Of a stretch of DNA of 64,000 nucleotides, positions 16,145 to 24,463 are shown one piece after another. This DNA comes from Martelella alba. GTDB taxonomy: Bacteria; Pseudomonadota; Alphaproteobacteria; Rhizobiales; Rhizobiaceae. The position numbers and the translations under genes are program-made. The notes beneath the pieces are model-generated. The model was not told the DNA's origin and did not search any database. It was given only the letters and a program-made list of their open reading frames with translations. Each line of letters begins with the position of its first letter. Positions within the stretch are counted from its first letter, which is position 1. Location: contig NZ_VHLG01000011.1 in assembly GCF_006516955.1 (NCBI RefSeq), positions 1 through 64,000 of the forward strand. Reading direction: 5' to 3'.

Positions 16145-17295
16145 TGACCGACATCATCGCAATCGACCGGCGCGGCAGCGACAGCAACAAATGGCGGGCC
16201 TTCCCGCAAAACGTCATTCCGCTGCCCGTTGCCGATATGGATTACGCCGCTGATCCGGCCATCATCGCGGCCATTGAAAAGCGGCTGGCCCATGGCGTAC
16301 TCGGCTATGGTTCTGCGACCGACAGCTTGAGGGCCGTGCTGGTCGATGCGATGATGCACGACTATGGCTGGAAGATCGAACCGGACTGGCTCGTTTTCCT
16401 GCCGGGCGTCGAACCCGGCTTCAACATGGCGCTCAACGCCTTCACCCGGCCGGGCGACACGGTGATGCAGGAATTTCCGGTCTATAAGCCTCTGCGCACC
16501 GCACCGGCCACCTGGGGTCTCAAAACCGCAGCCATCTGGCAGACGCATAGCGAAACCGGCCGCTGGGAAAGCGACCACGAGGCTTTGGAAAAGGCGGCAT
16601 CACATGCGAGCCTGATGCTGCTCTGCAATCCGCAAAACCCGACCGGCCGCGTATACAGCCACGAAGAGCTCACCTTCAGGGCTTCGCTGTGCCTGAAGCA
16701 TGATCTGCTTTTGGTCTCCGACGAGATCCATTGCGGGCTGACGCTGGATGGGCGCAAGCATATTCCGGTTGCCTCGCTTTCGAAGGATATCGAAAACCGT
16801 TCGATCACACTGATGGCCGCCAGCAAGACCTGGAACATCGCCGGACTGAAGGCAGCCTTTGCGATCGTGCCGAATGCTGCAATCCGGTCCCGCTTCATGG
16901 AAGCCAAGAAAGGCCTTGTCGACAGCGTCAACGTACTGGGACTTGCCGCGATGGAAGCAGCCTATCGCGACGGCGGTGCGTGGCGTCAGGCGGTCCGTGA
17001 GAAGATCGCCGAGAACCGCGATATGCTGCATCGCGCACTTGATGAAACCATGCCGAAGGCCAAAGCCCTCAAGGCCGATGCCAGCTTCCTGGCCTGGATC
17101 GACCTTTCTGCCTACAACCTTAACGCGCCGGCAGCATCCTGGCTTCTGCAGCATGCGCGGATCGGTGTCAGCGACGGTCGCGATTTCGGCGACGGTCTCG
17201 AACAGTTTGTCCGACTTAATTTCGCATCTGCGGCAGAAACCCTTGCCGAAGCGCTTCGGCGTATGGCAAAGGCACTGGAAAACAAAGAACGATAA
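16144..17295 (+). CDS. PLP-dependent C-S lyase / aminotransferase, PatB/MalY family
   Basis: A 383-residue fold-type I PLP enzyme. Lys228 (ASKTWNIAG) is the internal aldimine lysine. Asp193 (VSDEIHCGL) and the CNPQNPTGR segment (161-169) bind the cofactor. The MalY/PatB family beta-eliminates cysteine S-conjugates and cystathionine to pyruvate, ammonia and a thiol; some members transaminate. Its presence with a mercaptopyruvate-type sulfurtransferase points to a sulfur-containing amino-acid substrate. The ATG overlaps the SDR stop. It is the last enzyme gene of the plus-strand operon. Confidence 0.88.
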   Translation: MTDIIAIDRRGSDSNKWRAFPQNVIPLPVADMDYAADPAIIAAIEKRLAHGVLGYGSATDSLRAVLVDAMMHDYGWKIEPDWLVFLPGVEPGFNMALNAFTRPGDTVMQEFPVYKPLRTAPATWGLKTAAIWQTHSETGRWESDHEALEKAASHASLMLLCNPQNPTGRVYSHEELTFRASLCLKHDLLLVSDEIHCGLTLDGRKHIPVASLSKDIENRSITLMAASKTWNIAGLKAAFAIVPNAAIRSRFMEAKKGLVDSVNVLGLAAMEAAYRDGGAWRQAVREKIAENRDMLHRALDETMPKAKALKADASFLAWIDLSAYNLNAPAASWLLQHARIGVSDGRDFGDGLEQFVRLNFASAAETLAEALRRMAKALENKER

Positions 17296-17307
17296 AGAGG
17301 GAATGTC

Positions 17308-18030
17308 ATGCCGCGTGGCAAGAGCGACAGCAAGACGACAGCGCGCAAAAATGGCGCGCAGACCGACAAGGCAAAGTCGCTGACGGACCAGGCCTATGAC
17401 CGCCTGCGTCACGAGATCATCACCTGTAAGCTGCAACCGGGAACGGATCTTGGCGAACAGGAACTGGCCGAAAAGCTTGCCATGAGCAAAACGCCGGTGC
17501 GCGAAGCGCTGGCGCGACTGACGCTTGAAGGCCTTGTCGAGGCCTTTCCCCGGCGCGGCTACCGTATCACCCCGGTGACGGTCAAAAGCGTCAATGACGT
17601 TTTCACCGTGCGCAAGGCGCTGGAAGGCGTTGCCTGCGAGCTTGCCGCAGACCGGCTGACCGATGAGGAGATCGACCGGATCGAGGCTCTTTCCGACGCT
17701 ACCTATGTGCCGGGCGAGGAGCCGACAATCGAGGCCTTTATCAAGACCAACAACGATTTCCATGCGGCCATTGCCGAGGGCGCGCGCGTGCCGCGCCTCG
17801 TCACGCTGATTTCCTCCTATCTGGAAGAATCAACCCGGCTTTTCTACATGGGCGCCGCCATGCGCGACGTGAATCCGGAGACCTCGACCGACCACGCCCG
17901 GATCGTCGCGGCCCTGCGCCGGCATGACAGTGATGCCGCCCGCGAGGCCATCATCCAGCACACGGAAAACACCCGTCGCGGCCTGCTGACCGCGCTGATA
18001 TCCGACAGCGAGTCGCTGCTGGTGCTGTAG
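17308..18030 (+). CDS. GntR-family (FCD) transcriptional regulator
   Basis: A 240-residue regulator. The winged-helix DNA-binding domain spans about 26-95 (LTDQAYDRLRHEI, LAMSKTPVREALARL). An FCD ligand-binding domain follows (FHAAIAEGARV, DHARIVAAL, about 100-230). FCD members usually sense small carboxylates. It is the last gene of the operon and probably controls it from the palindrome at 10502-10513, giving substrate-dependent induction of both arms. GAGGGAATG precedes the start. A hairpin at 18038-18056 follows. Confidence 0.9.
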   Translation: MPRGKSDSKTTARKNGAQTDKAKSLTDQAYDRLRHEIITCKLQPGTDLGEQELAEKLAMSKTPVREALARLTLEGLVEAFPRRGYRITPVTVKSVNDVFTVRKALEGVACELAADRLTDEEIDRIEALSDATYVPGEEPTIEAFIKTNNDFHAAIAEGARVPRLVTLISSYLEESTRLFYMGAAMRDVNPETSTDHARIVAALRRHDSDAAREAIIQHTENTRRGLLTALISDSESLLVL

Positions 18031-18037
18031 GGTCAAG

Positions 18038-18056
18038 GGCCGGGATTTACCCGGCC
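18038..18056. terminator. Bidirectional hairpin between convergent operons
   Basis: A 7-bp GC stem (GGCCGGG 18038-18044 with CCCGGCC 18050-18056) with a five-base ATTTA loop lies between the GntR stop and the sugar ATPase stop. There is no U-tract, so the strength is uncertain. Confidence 0.55.
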
Positions 18057-18069
18057 TGCGCCGCTCGGC

Positions 18070-19170
18070 TCAGTCCAGTGCCAGCGAGCGCTCGGTCTCG
18101 ACATCGAACAGATGCATCTGGTTCATGTTGACCGAGAGCGGCACCTCAGTGCCCGCCCTGAGGCTTCCTTCCGGCTCGATGCTGGCACAGATGCCTTCAT
18201 TTGCTACATTGAAATAGATCATCGTCGTCGCCCCGAGCGGCTCCACCAGATCGACAGCCGCTTCAAAGGGTTCGAAACCCGGACGGTCCTGGCGGATGGC
18301 GATGTTTTCCGGACGGATACCGAAGGTGACCGCCCGTCCGGCATGCGGCCGGAAACGGGCAGCCTTCTCGTCAGGCACGCGAAGCCGCGTTCCGTCATCC
18401 AGCACGACGAAGAGAGCACCGCCGACCTCTTCCAGCCGGGCGGGCAGGAAATTCATCGATGGTGAACCGATGAAGCCGGCCACGAAACGGGACACCGGGT
18501 TCAGATAGAGATCCTGCGGTTCGCCGACCTGCTCAACCAGACCGCCATTCATCACCACCACACGATCGGCCATGGTCATGGCCTCAACCTGATCATGGGT
18601 GACATAGACCGTGGTCGTCGGCAGGATCTGATGCAGGCGCTTGATCTCGGTGCGCATCGTGACCCTGAGCTTGGCATCAAGGTTTGACAGCGGCTCATCA
18701 AACAGGAACACTTTCGGATCCCGCACGATCGCCCGGCCCATGGCAACACGTTGACGCTGGCCGCCCGACAGGGCACCCGGCCTGCGCTCAAGCAGTTCGC
18801 TGATATGGAGCGTTTTCGCCGCCTCATCGATGCGCCTGGCGATCTCCGCTTTGGGCATGCGCTGCTGCTCCAGGCAAAAGGCGATATTTTCCCGCACGCT
18901 CATATGCGGATAGAGCGCGTAATTCTGGAAGACCATGGCAATGTCGCGCTTGCCCGGCGCCAGCCGGTTGACGACATCATCGCCAATCAGGATTTCACCG
19001 CCGGAAATATGTTCAAGGCCTGCAATCATGCGCAAAGTGGTCGACTTGCCGCAGCCAGACGGGCCGACGAAAACGACGAATTCCTTGTCGGCGATCTCCA
19101 GATCGATACCGCGTACCGCTTCGTAGATGCCATAGGACTTGACCACATTCTTCAGTGTCAGTCGTGCCAT
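18070..19170 (-). CDS. Sugar ABC transporter ATPase, MalK/UgpC type
   Basis: A 366-residue CUT1-class ATPase. Walker A is GPSGCGKST (~37-45), signature LSGGQRQR, Walker B VFLFDEPLSNLD. A C-terminal regulatory OB-fold domain runs from about residue 240. A single copy energises the permease pair encoded upstream. It is the last gene of the GH127/sugar operon, 9 bp after the glycosidase. A RAGGAG-like site precedes the start. Confidence 0.93.
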   Translation of the reverse strand: MARLTLKNVVKSYGIYEAVRGIDLEIADKEFVVFVGPSGCGKSTTLRMIAGLEHISGGEILIGDDVVNRLAPGKRDIAMVFQNYALYPHMSVRENIAFCLEQQRMPKAEIARRIDEAAKTLHISELLERRPGALSGGQRQRVAMGRAIVRDPKVFLFDEPLSNLDAKLRVTMRTEIKRLHQILPTTTVYVTHDQVEAMTMADRVVVMNGGLVEQVGEPQDLYLNPVSRFVAGFIGSPSMNFLPARLEEVGGALFVVLDDGTRLRVPDEKAARFRPHAGRAVTFGIRPENIAIRQDRPGFEPFEAAVDLVEPLGATTMIYFNVANEGICASIEPEGSLRAGTEVPLSVNMNQMHLFDVETERSLALD

Positions 19171-19179
19171 TTTCCGCTC

Positions 19180-21123
19180 CTATTCTTCCCCGAGCCAGAC
19201 CTGCATGGCGCCCGCCTCGCGATTGGCCCAGAGGTGATAAGGGATTGCCCTGAAGGGCTTTTTCTTCAACACCGGCGGCGCGGTGGCATAAAGCGCGCCT
19301 GCCCAGCCATCGGTCGAAGCCTCAAGCCCCTCGCCTTCCAGAACGACGGCTCCGCCCAGAAGCGTTGCCTCGAATCGTGGCGTGAGTTTTGCGCCCGAGG
19401 CGACCCGGAGCCGCTGCGGCTCGATGCCGAGATCGGCTTCCTCGACGCAATAAACCACCGGCCCACGGCGGAAGGAAACCCGGTGGGCATCCTCACCGAC
19501 AGCCGGGTGGGCATAGAGCCGCTCGACCGGCATATCGAAGGACAGGCGGATCTCGTCGCCATCGGCGAAGGTCGCGGCAATCGTCGCATAGCCCTTTTCG
19601 GCCTTGAGCGTGACCGCCTCGCCATTCAGCGTGGCGGTCGCCTTGCGGCACCAGCCGGGAATTCTGAGTTTCAGTTCCAGTTCGGCCGGTGCGGAAAGCC
19701 CCAGCGACAGGCGGATATCACCGTCCCAGGGATAGGCCGTATCCTGTTTCAGGCGCACGAAAGTTTCGCCAATTTCAAACTCGGCACTGTTGGCACCATA
19801 AAGATGCACGGCAATCGCATTGCCCTTGGTCGAATAATAATACTGGCCGAGCGAGGTGATAAAGCGGGCGATATTGGTCGGGCAGCAGGGGCAATAATGC
19901 CATTTCCAGCGCCGGTTCTGACCATGGCTTTCAAGCACATTCTCATAAAAATAATGCTCGCCATCCCGTGAAATGCCGGACAGCGCGCCGTTATAGAGTA
20001 CCGTTTCCAGTCTGTCGGTGAATTTGGCATCAAGATCGATCTGCGCCATGCGGTGGGTCCAGAAGCCAAGAGCAACGGCAGCACAGGTCTCGGCATAGGC
20101 CGTTTCGTTCGGCAGATCATATTCGCGGGTAAAGCCCTCATTGGCCGCCGACGGACCAAGCCCGCCGGTCACATAGAGCTGGCGGCTGGTCAGATTGTCG
20201 AACAGCCGGTCGCAGGCCGCTTTCAACGTCGCATCGTCATTTTCATAGGCGAGATCCGTCATCGCCGAGAACAGATACATCGCCCGCACGGCGTGGCCTT
20301 CGACCCTGGTCTGCTCGCGGACCGGCTTGTGCGCCTGGCTGTAGGCATAGGTCTGGAACACGTAGTCATCGGGGTTTTCGCCGCGCCTGCGCGCCTCCTC
20401 GTCATAATAGGAGGGCATCTGGCCGCGCTCGTCGATGAAATAGGTGGCAAGCTTCAGGTGACGCGGATCACCGGTAACCCGGTAGAGCTTGACCAGCGCC
20501 AATTCGATCTCCTCATGCGCGTCATAGCCGCGCAGCTTGCCAGGCTCGGCACCGAATGTATCGATGATATGGTCAACGGCGCGGATCATCACATCGAGAA
20601 AGCGCCGCTTGCCGGTTGCCTCAAAATAGGCGACGGCCCCTTCCAGCAGATGGCCCATCGAATACATCTCATGCAGATCGCGCAGATTGGTCCAGCGCTT
20701 TTCCGGCTCGCGGCGGATGAACCAGGAATTGAGATAGCCATCGGCCATCTGGCCCTGTTCAAGCTTTTCGACAATCGCATCGATCTTGGCTTCGACATCC
20801 GGGTTGGGATTGTTCTTCAGCGTGTAGCTCGCCGCTTCGATCCACTTGCCGAAATCAGAATCGAAGAAATGCTGCATTGAAAGGCCCGAGGGCTGGATCG
20901 GCCGCGCCAGCGGTCCGGCCGGCTTGTCGAAATCGAGCACTTCGAGAAAGCCCTCCTCTTCCAGCCGCATATGCTGCGAGGGGATGGTGACATCACGGAT
21001 TGTCTTCTGCCAGCTTTCCCAGAAACCGCCGTTAAAGGCGACTTTGGTGTGATCAACGGGCTCGAAGCGCTGAAAAAGGTGATCGGTCACGCCGGCAGCC
21101 TTCGTCTTGAGGGTCGAGGACAT
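19180..21123 (-). CDS. GH127 beta-L-arabinofuranosidase-like glycoside hydrolase
   Basis: A 647-residue cytosolic protein of family GH127 (formerly DUF1680). The catalytic and zinc-binding residues of this family are visible: Glu345 and Cys347 in YAETCAA, and the double cysteine Cys413-Cys414 in HYCPCCPTN. An (alpha/alpha)6 barrel occupies the first ~430 residues and beta-sandwich domains follow. It would cleave beta-L-arabinofuranosides after uptake. It has no signal peptide, so hydrolysis occurs on imported oligosaccharide, which fits its position between permease and ATPase genes. Confidence 0.9.
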   Translation of the reverse strand: MSSTLKTKAAGVTDHLFQRFEPVDHTKVAFNGGFWESWQKTIRDVTIPSQHMRLEEEGFLEVLDFDKPAGPLARPIQPSGLSMQHFFDSDFGKWIEAASYTLKNNPNPDVEAKIDAIVEKLEQGQMADGYLNSWFIRREPEKRWTNLRDLHEMYSMGHLLEGAVAYFEATGKRRFLDVMIRAVDHIIDTFGAEPGKLRGYDAHEEIELALVKLYRVTGDPRHLKLATYFIDERGQMPSYYDEEARRRGENPDDYVFQTYAYSQAHKPVREQTRVEGHAVRAMYLFSAMTDLAYENDDATLKAACDRLFDNLTSRQLYVTGGLGPSAANEGFTREYDLPNETAYAETCAAVALGFWTHRMAQIDLDAKFTDRLETVLYNGALSGISRDGEHYFYENVLESHGQNRRWKWHYCPCCPTNIARFITSLGQYYYSTKGNAIAVHLYGANSAEFEIGETFVRLKQDTAYPWDGDIRLSLGLSAPAELELKLRIPGWCRKATATLNGEAVTLKAEKGYATIAATFADGDEIRLSFDMPVERLYAHPAVGEDAHRVSFRRGPVVYCVEEADLGIEPQRLRVASGAKLTPRFEATLLGGAVVLEGEGLEASTDGWAGALYATAPPVLKKKPFRAIPYHLWANREAGAMQVWLGEE

Positions 21124-21146
21124 GAAAACTCCTATGCGATAAGGTA

Positions 21147-22019
21147 TTACTTGACGGCGCCGGCGGTAAGGCCGCGCACGTAGTAGCGTTGTAATGCGAG
21201 GAAAAGCAGGATGCAGGGCACCATGGTGACGGTGATACCGGCCTGAAGCGCCCCCCAGTCGATGATGCCGTAGAGGCCGGATGAAACATTCACCAGCATG
21301 ATCGGCAGGGTGAATTTGTTCTGATCCGACAGAAAGATCAGCGCCGCCAGAAACTCATTCCACGAATTGAGAAAGGCGAACATGGCAACTGTCGCCACGC
21401 CGGGCAGCACCAGCGGCAGAAGGATCCGCCGGACAAGTGTGAACTGCGAGGCGCCATCAATGCGCCCGGCCTCGATCAGCGCCAGCGGTATGGCATCAAA
21501 GGCGTTGCGCATCATGAAGATCGAAAAGGGCAGCTGGAAGGTGGTGTAGATCAACACCAGACCGAGCAGCGAGTTCTGCAGATGCAGGAATTTCAAGATC
21601 AGGAACAGCGGTGTCAGGATCGACTGAAACGGGATCATCATGGTCGCCATGATGATGACGAAGATCAGCGACTGGCCGGGAAACCGGAATTTGGAAAAGC
21701 CATAGCCGGCCGGCACGGAAACGGCCACGGTGATGAGGATTGTTCCCAGCGCGATGAACACCGAATTTCCGGCATAGACATACCAGCCCGCGCCGACATC
21801 CTCGAGGCGGCGGTAGTTTTCCAGCGAAAAGGCTTTGGAAAACAGCGCGACCGGATGGGCCAGGGCATCGGCCGCGGGCTTGAACGAGTTGGCGAAGGAC
21901 CAGATCACCGGCATCAGGAAAAAGGCGGCAAGCACCACCATCACGGCGAACAGGATCATACGGCCCGCAAGCGCGCGGTAGCCATCTTCAGGCGCGACAA
22001 AGATCGGTTGCTTTCTCAT
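21147..22019 (-). CDS. Sugar ABC permease, MalG/CUT1 type
   Basis: A 290-residue inner-membrane permease with six hydrophobic segments and the EAA coupling loop (LIEAGRIDGASQFTLVRRILLPLV). Its start overlaps the stop of the partner permease (ATGA), so the two are co-translated. It forms the channel for an arabinoside, as inferred from the GH127 gene 23 bp downstream. Confidence 0.93.
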   Translation of the reverse strand: MRKQPIFVAPEDGYRALAGRMILFAVMVVLAAFFLMPVIWSFANSFKPAADALAHPVALFSKAFSLENYRRLEDVGAGWYVYAGNSVFIALGTILITVAVSVPAGYGFSKFRFPGQSLIFVIIMATMMIPFQSILTPLFLILKFLHLQNSLLGLVLIYTTFQLPFSIFMMRNAFDAIPLALIEAGRIDGASQFTLVRRILLPLVLPGVATVAMFAFLNSWNEFLAALIFLSDQNKFTLPIMLVNVSSGLYGIIDWGALQAGITVTMVPCILLFLALQRYYVRGLTAGAVK

Positions 22020-22936
22020 CGTCCCCCCTCCGGGCGCTGGCGCATGAAGGACAGTTGGATCGAACTCAGCGCCACCAGCACGACCAGCAGCGCGAAGGAC
22101 AGCGCCGAACCGTAACCGAGGCGGTAGGAGGAAAAGGACGCCAGATAGATGGTGAACACCGCGGAAATGGTCGAATTATTCGGTCCGCCCTGGGTGATGA
22201 TGAAGAACTGGTCGAAAGCGAGCATGGACGAAGTGACGTTGAGGATCAGCGCCAGCAGCACGGAATTGCGCATCAAAGGCAGCGTGATCCGGCGGAAGCG
22301 GGAAAAGGGACTGGCACCATCGATGCGCGCGGCTTCGACAATCTCGTTGGGAATGCTCTGAAGACCGGTGAGCAGAATGACCATGGTAAAACCGGCCGTC
22401 TTCCACACCACCATCAGGATGATGACACCCAGCGCCGGCCAGAAGCTTTCCAGCGGCCGTGGCGCATGCGAGACGATACCAAGCCCGGTCAGGAGATGGG
22501 CGAAAACGCCGTTATCAGGATTGAGCAGCCACATCCATAGCGTCGAGGCGGCAGAAAAACCGATCACCACCGGCATGAAGAAAATGGTGCGGAAGAAACC
22601 GACGGAACGCAATGGCCGGTCAACCAGAAGGGCCAGCGGAAAGGCGACAGCCATGATCGCCGCAGTGACAAGGACTGTATAGAGCAGGGTGAAGCCCAGC
22701 GAATGCCAGAGCTGCTGATCACCGATCAGTTCGGCATAATTGTCCATGCCGATAAACTTGCGGCGGCCAAGCAGCGGCCAGCGGAAAAAGCTCATCCAGA
22801 TCGTCATCACCAGCGGAATGACGAACAGACCGATGATGAACACCATGCTTGGCGCGATATAGGCAAGGCCAAGCCAGCCATGCGGCTCCTGATCGCCGTC
22901 GGGAGCCTTTTTTGCTCTCAAGCGCTTGAACGGCAA
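22016..22936 (-). CDS. Sugar ABC permease, MalF/UgpA type
   Basis: A 306-residue membrane protein with six helices and the EAA loop (EIVEAARIDGASPFSRFRRITLPLM). It partners with the MalG-type permease. An intercistronic hairpin (23016-23049) separates it from the binding-protein gene and probably lowers its expression relative to that gene. Confidence 0.93.
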   Translation of the reverse strand: MPFKRLRAKKAPDGDQEPHGWLGLAYIAPSMVFIIGLFVIPLVMTIWMSFFRWPLLGRRKFIGMDNYAELIGDQQLWHSLGFTLLYTVLVTAAIMAVAFPLALLVDRPLRSVGFFRTIFFMPVVIGFSAASTLWMWLLNPDNGVFAHLLTGLGIVSHAPRPLESFWPALGVIILMVVWKTAGFTMVILLTGLQSIPNEIVEAARIDGASPFSRFRRITLPLMRNSVLLALILNVTSSMLAFDQFFIITQGGPNNSTISAVFTIYLASFSSYRLGYGSALSFALLVVLVALSSIQLSFMRQRPEGGR

Positions 22937-23015
22937 GATTTCACATCCTTCTCATCGAAGATTTCGGCTTTGGGCAGCCAAGGCACATCGCCTCCGCGCA
23001 GCAGCGGGAAAGCGT

Positions 23016-23049
23016 GGCGGCTGGCAGGCTAAAAGGCCCGCCGGCCGCC
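23016..23049 (-). promoter_or_regulatory. Intercistronic hairpin after binding-protein gene
   Basis: A 14-base arm (23016-23029) pairs with 23036-23049, with one mismatch and one G-T pair, around a TAAAAG loop. It starts a few bases after the binding-protein stop. Such stems stabilise the upstream message and partly stop transcription into permease genes. Confidence 0.7.
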
Positions 23050-23056
23050 CTTCGCA

Positions 23057-24301
23057 TTACGGATTGGTGCGGTCGAGGATCTTGGTGAACGCATCCTGAG
23101 CCGTGGAAATGGCGCCATCGATATTGTCGTCGAAAATGCCGGTCTGGATCAGGTTGATGAAGGGGCCGGTGCGCGACACGAACAGCTCATCGGAGGCGTA
23201 TGTGTAGGGCGTGCGGGCCTTCGACAGGATGTCATAGGCAACGAGGTTGCGCTTGTCGAACTGGGCATAAGCCTCATCCGCCAGATCGGTGCGCGACGGC
23301 ATGCCGGATTCCTGAGTAATAAAGACCTGCTGTTCCGGCTCCATGTAGAACTTGACGAAATCTTCGAGGATCGCCTTCTTCTCCGGGCTGATACCCTTGA
23401 TCATCGCCAGCGTATCGCCACCGGCAAAACTGGAGGCACCGCCTTCAGGACCCGGGATCGGAGCGACGTCGAAATTGACGTCCGGATATTTGCTGGTCAG
23501 CAGATTGACGATGTAGGAGCCGGTCATCAGGATCCCGACCTTGCCGGATGCGAAGGCTTCAACGGCATTATTGCCATTGCCGGAACGCGACGTCGGGTGG
23601 ATGGCGCCAGCCTTCCACATATCGGAATAGTCTGCCAGCGTTGCGCGCATCGCCGGCGTGTCGACAGTGGCTTCACGGCCATCTTCCGACAGAATGTCAT
23701 CGCCAGCCGCCCAGATATGCGGCAGGAAGTCATAGATCAGCCAGGAACCGGAATTGGCAACGAAATAGAAGCCGTAAGTGTCATCGCCAAGTGCGCTGAT
23801 CTTCTTGGCGTCAGCCGCGATTTCATCCAGCGAGGCCGGGGCCTTGGTCGGATCAAGACCGGCTTTTTCAAACAGGTCGGTATTGTAGGCGATGATCGAG
23901 GCATCGGGCAGCGCCGGCACGCCATAGATCTTGCCGTCATAGGTGGCAAGCCGGATATGCGACGGGCTCAGCGCATCGGCATAGGGCAGGCCATCAACGA
24001 AATCAGTAATGTCTTCCAGCGTGTCATTGGCGGCGAAGGTCGGAAGATAGATCAGGTCGAGTACGGCACCATCCGGCGGCGTACCGGCGGCAATCGAGGC
24101 ACCAAGTTTCGGCACCATCTGTTCGGCAATCACCTGCGTGACATTGACCTTGTCGTCATGGCTGGCATTGTACTTGTCGGCAAGTGCCTGCAGCACCGGC
24201 CCCGACGACGTGCGCACCCACAGCGTCACATCTTCGGCGCTGGCGGCGGAGGTCATGACAGCCAATGTTGCTGCAGCGAGCATCAATTTGCGTTTCAGCA
24301 T
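23057..24301 (-). CDS. Sugar ABC periplasmic binding protein (family 1, CUT1)
   Basis: A 414-residue protein with a Sec signal peptide (MLKRKLMLAAATLAV, cleavage after ASA). Typical family-1 features follow: LWVRTSSGPVLQALADKYN at the N-terminus and a central FAGGDTLAMIKG segment. It delivers the glycoside to the MalFG-type channel. AGGGGAAG precedes the start. It is the first gene of the five-gene minus operon. Its promoter region holds two palindromes likely bound by the divergent LacI regulator. Confidence 0.92.
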   Translation of the reverse strand: MLKRKLMLAAATLAVMTSAASAEDVTLWVRTSSGPVLQALADKYNASHDDKVNVTQVIAEQMVPKLGASIAAGTPPDGAVLDLIYLPTFAANDTLEDITDFVDGLPYADALSPSHIRLATYDGKIYGVPALPDASIIAYNTDLFEKAGLDPTKAPASLDEIAADAKKISALGDDTYGFYFVANSGSWLIYDFLPHIWAAGDDILSEDGREATVDTPAMRATLADYSDMWKAGAIHPTSRSGNGNNAVEAFASGKVGILMTGSYIVNLLTSKYPDVNFDVAPIPGPEGGASSFAGGDTLAMIKGISPEKKAILEDFVKFYMEPEQQVFITQESGMPSRTDLADEAYAQFDKRNLVAYDILSKARTPYTYASDELFVSRTGPFINLIQTGIFDDNIDGAISTAQDAFTKILDRTNP

Positions 24302-24399
24302 CTGCTTCCCCTTTTTGGTGGTTCGTCGTCGTTTAACTTCGACGTGAGTTCACGGTAGGTGAGATTATTTTTATTGTCGACACGTTGCGTGCAGAATTG

Positions 24400-24417
24400 T
24401 GCAAAAACCTTTTTGCA
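24400..24417. promoter_or_regulatory. LacI-type operator, site 1
   Basis: The palindrome TGCAAAAACCTTTTTGCA, with perfect 8-bp arms around CC. It lies in the 162-bp divergent region between the binding-protein and lacI-type genes and is closely related in sequence to site 2, 32 bp away. Confidence 0.7.
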
Positions 24418-24431
24418 GCTTTGAAATCATT

Positions 24432-24449
24432 TGCTAAAAGGTTTTATCA
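24432..24449. promoter_or_regulatory. LacI-type operator, site 2
   Basis: TGCTAAAAGGTTTTATCA, an imperfect palindrome matching the reverse complement of site 1 at most positions. It ends 14 bp before the regulator's ATG, so it could autoregulate. Centre-to-centre distance to site 1 is 32 bp, about three helical turns. Confidence 0.6.
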
Positions 24450-24463
24450 ACCGAGGGATACTG

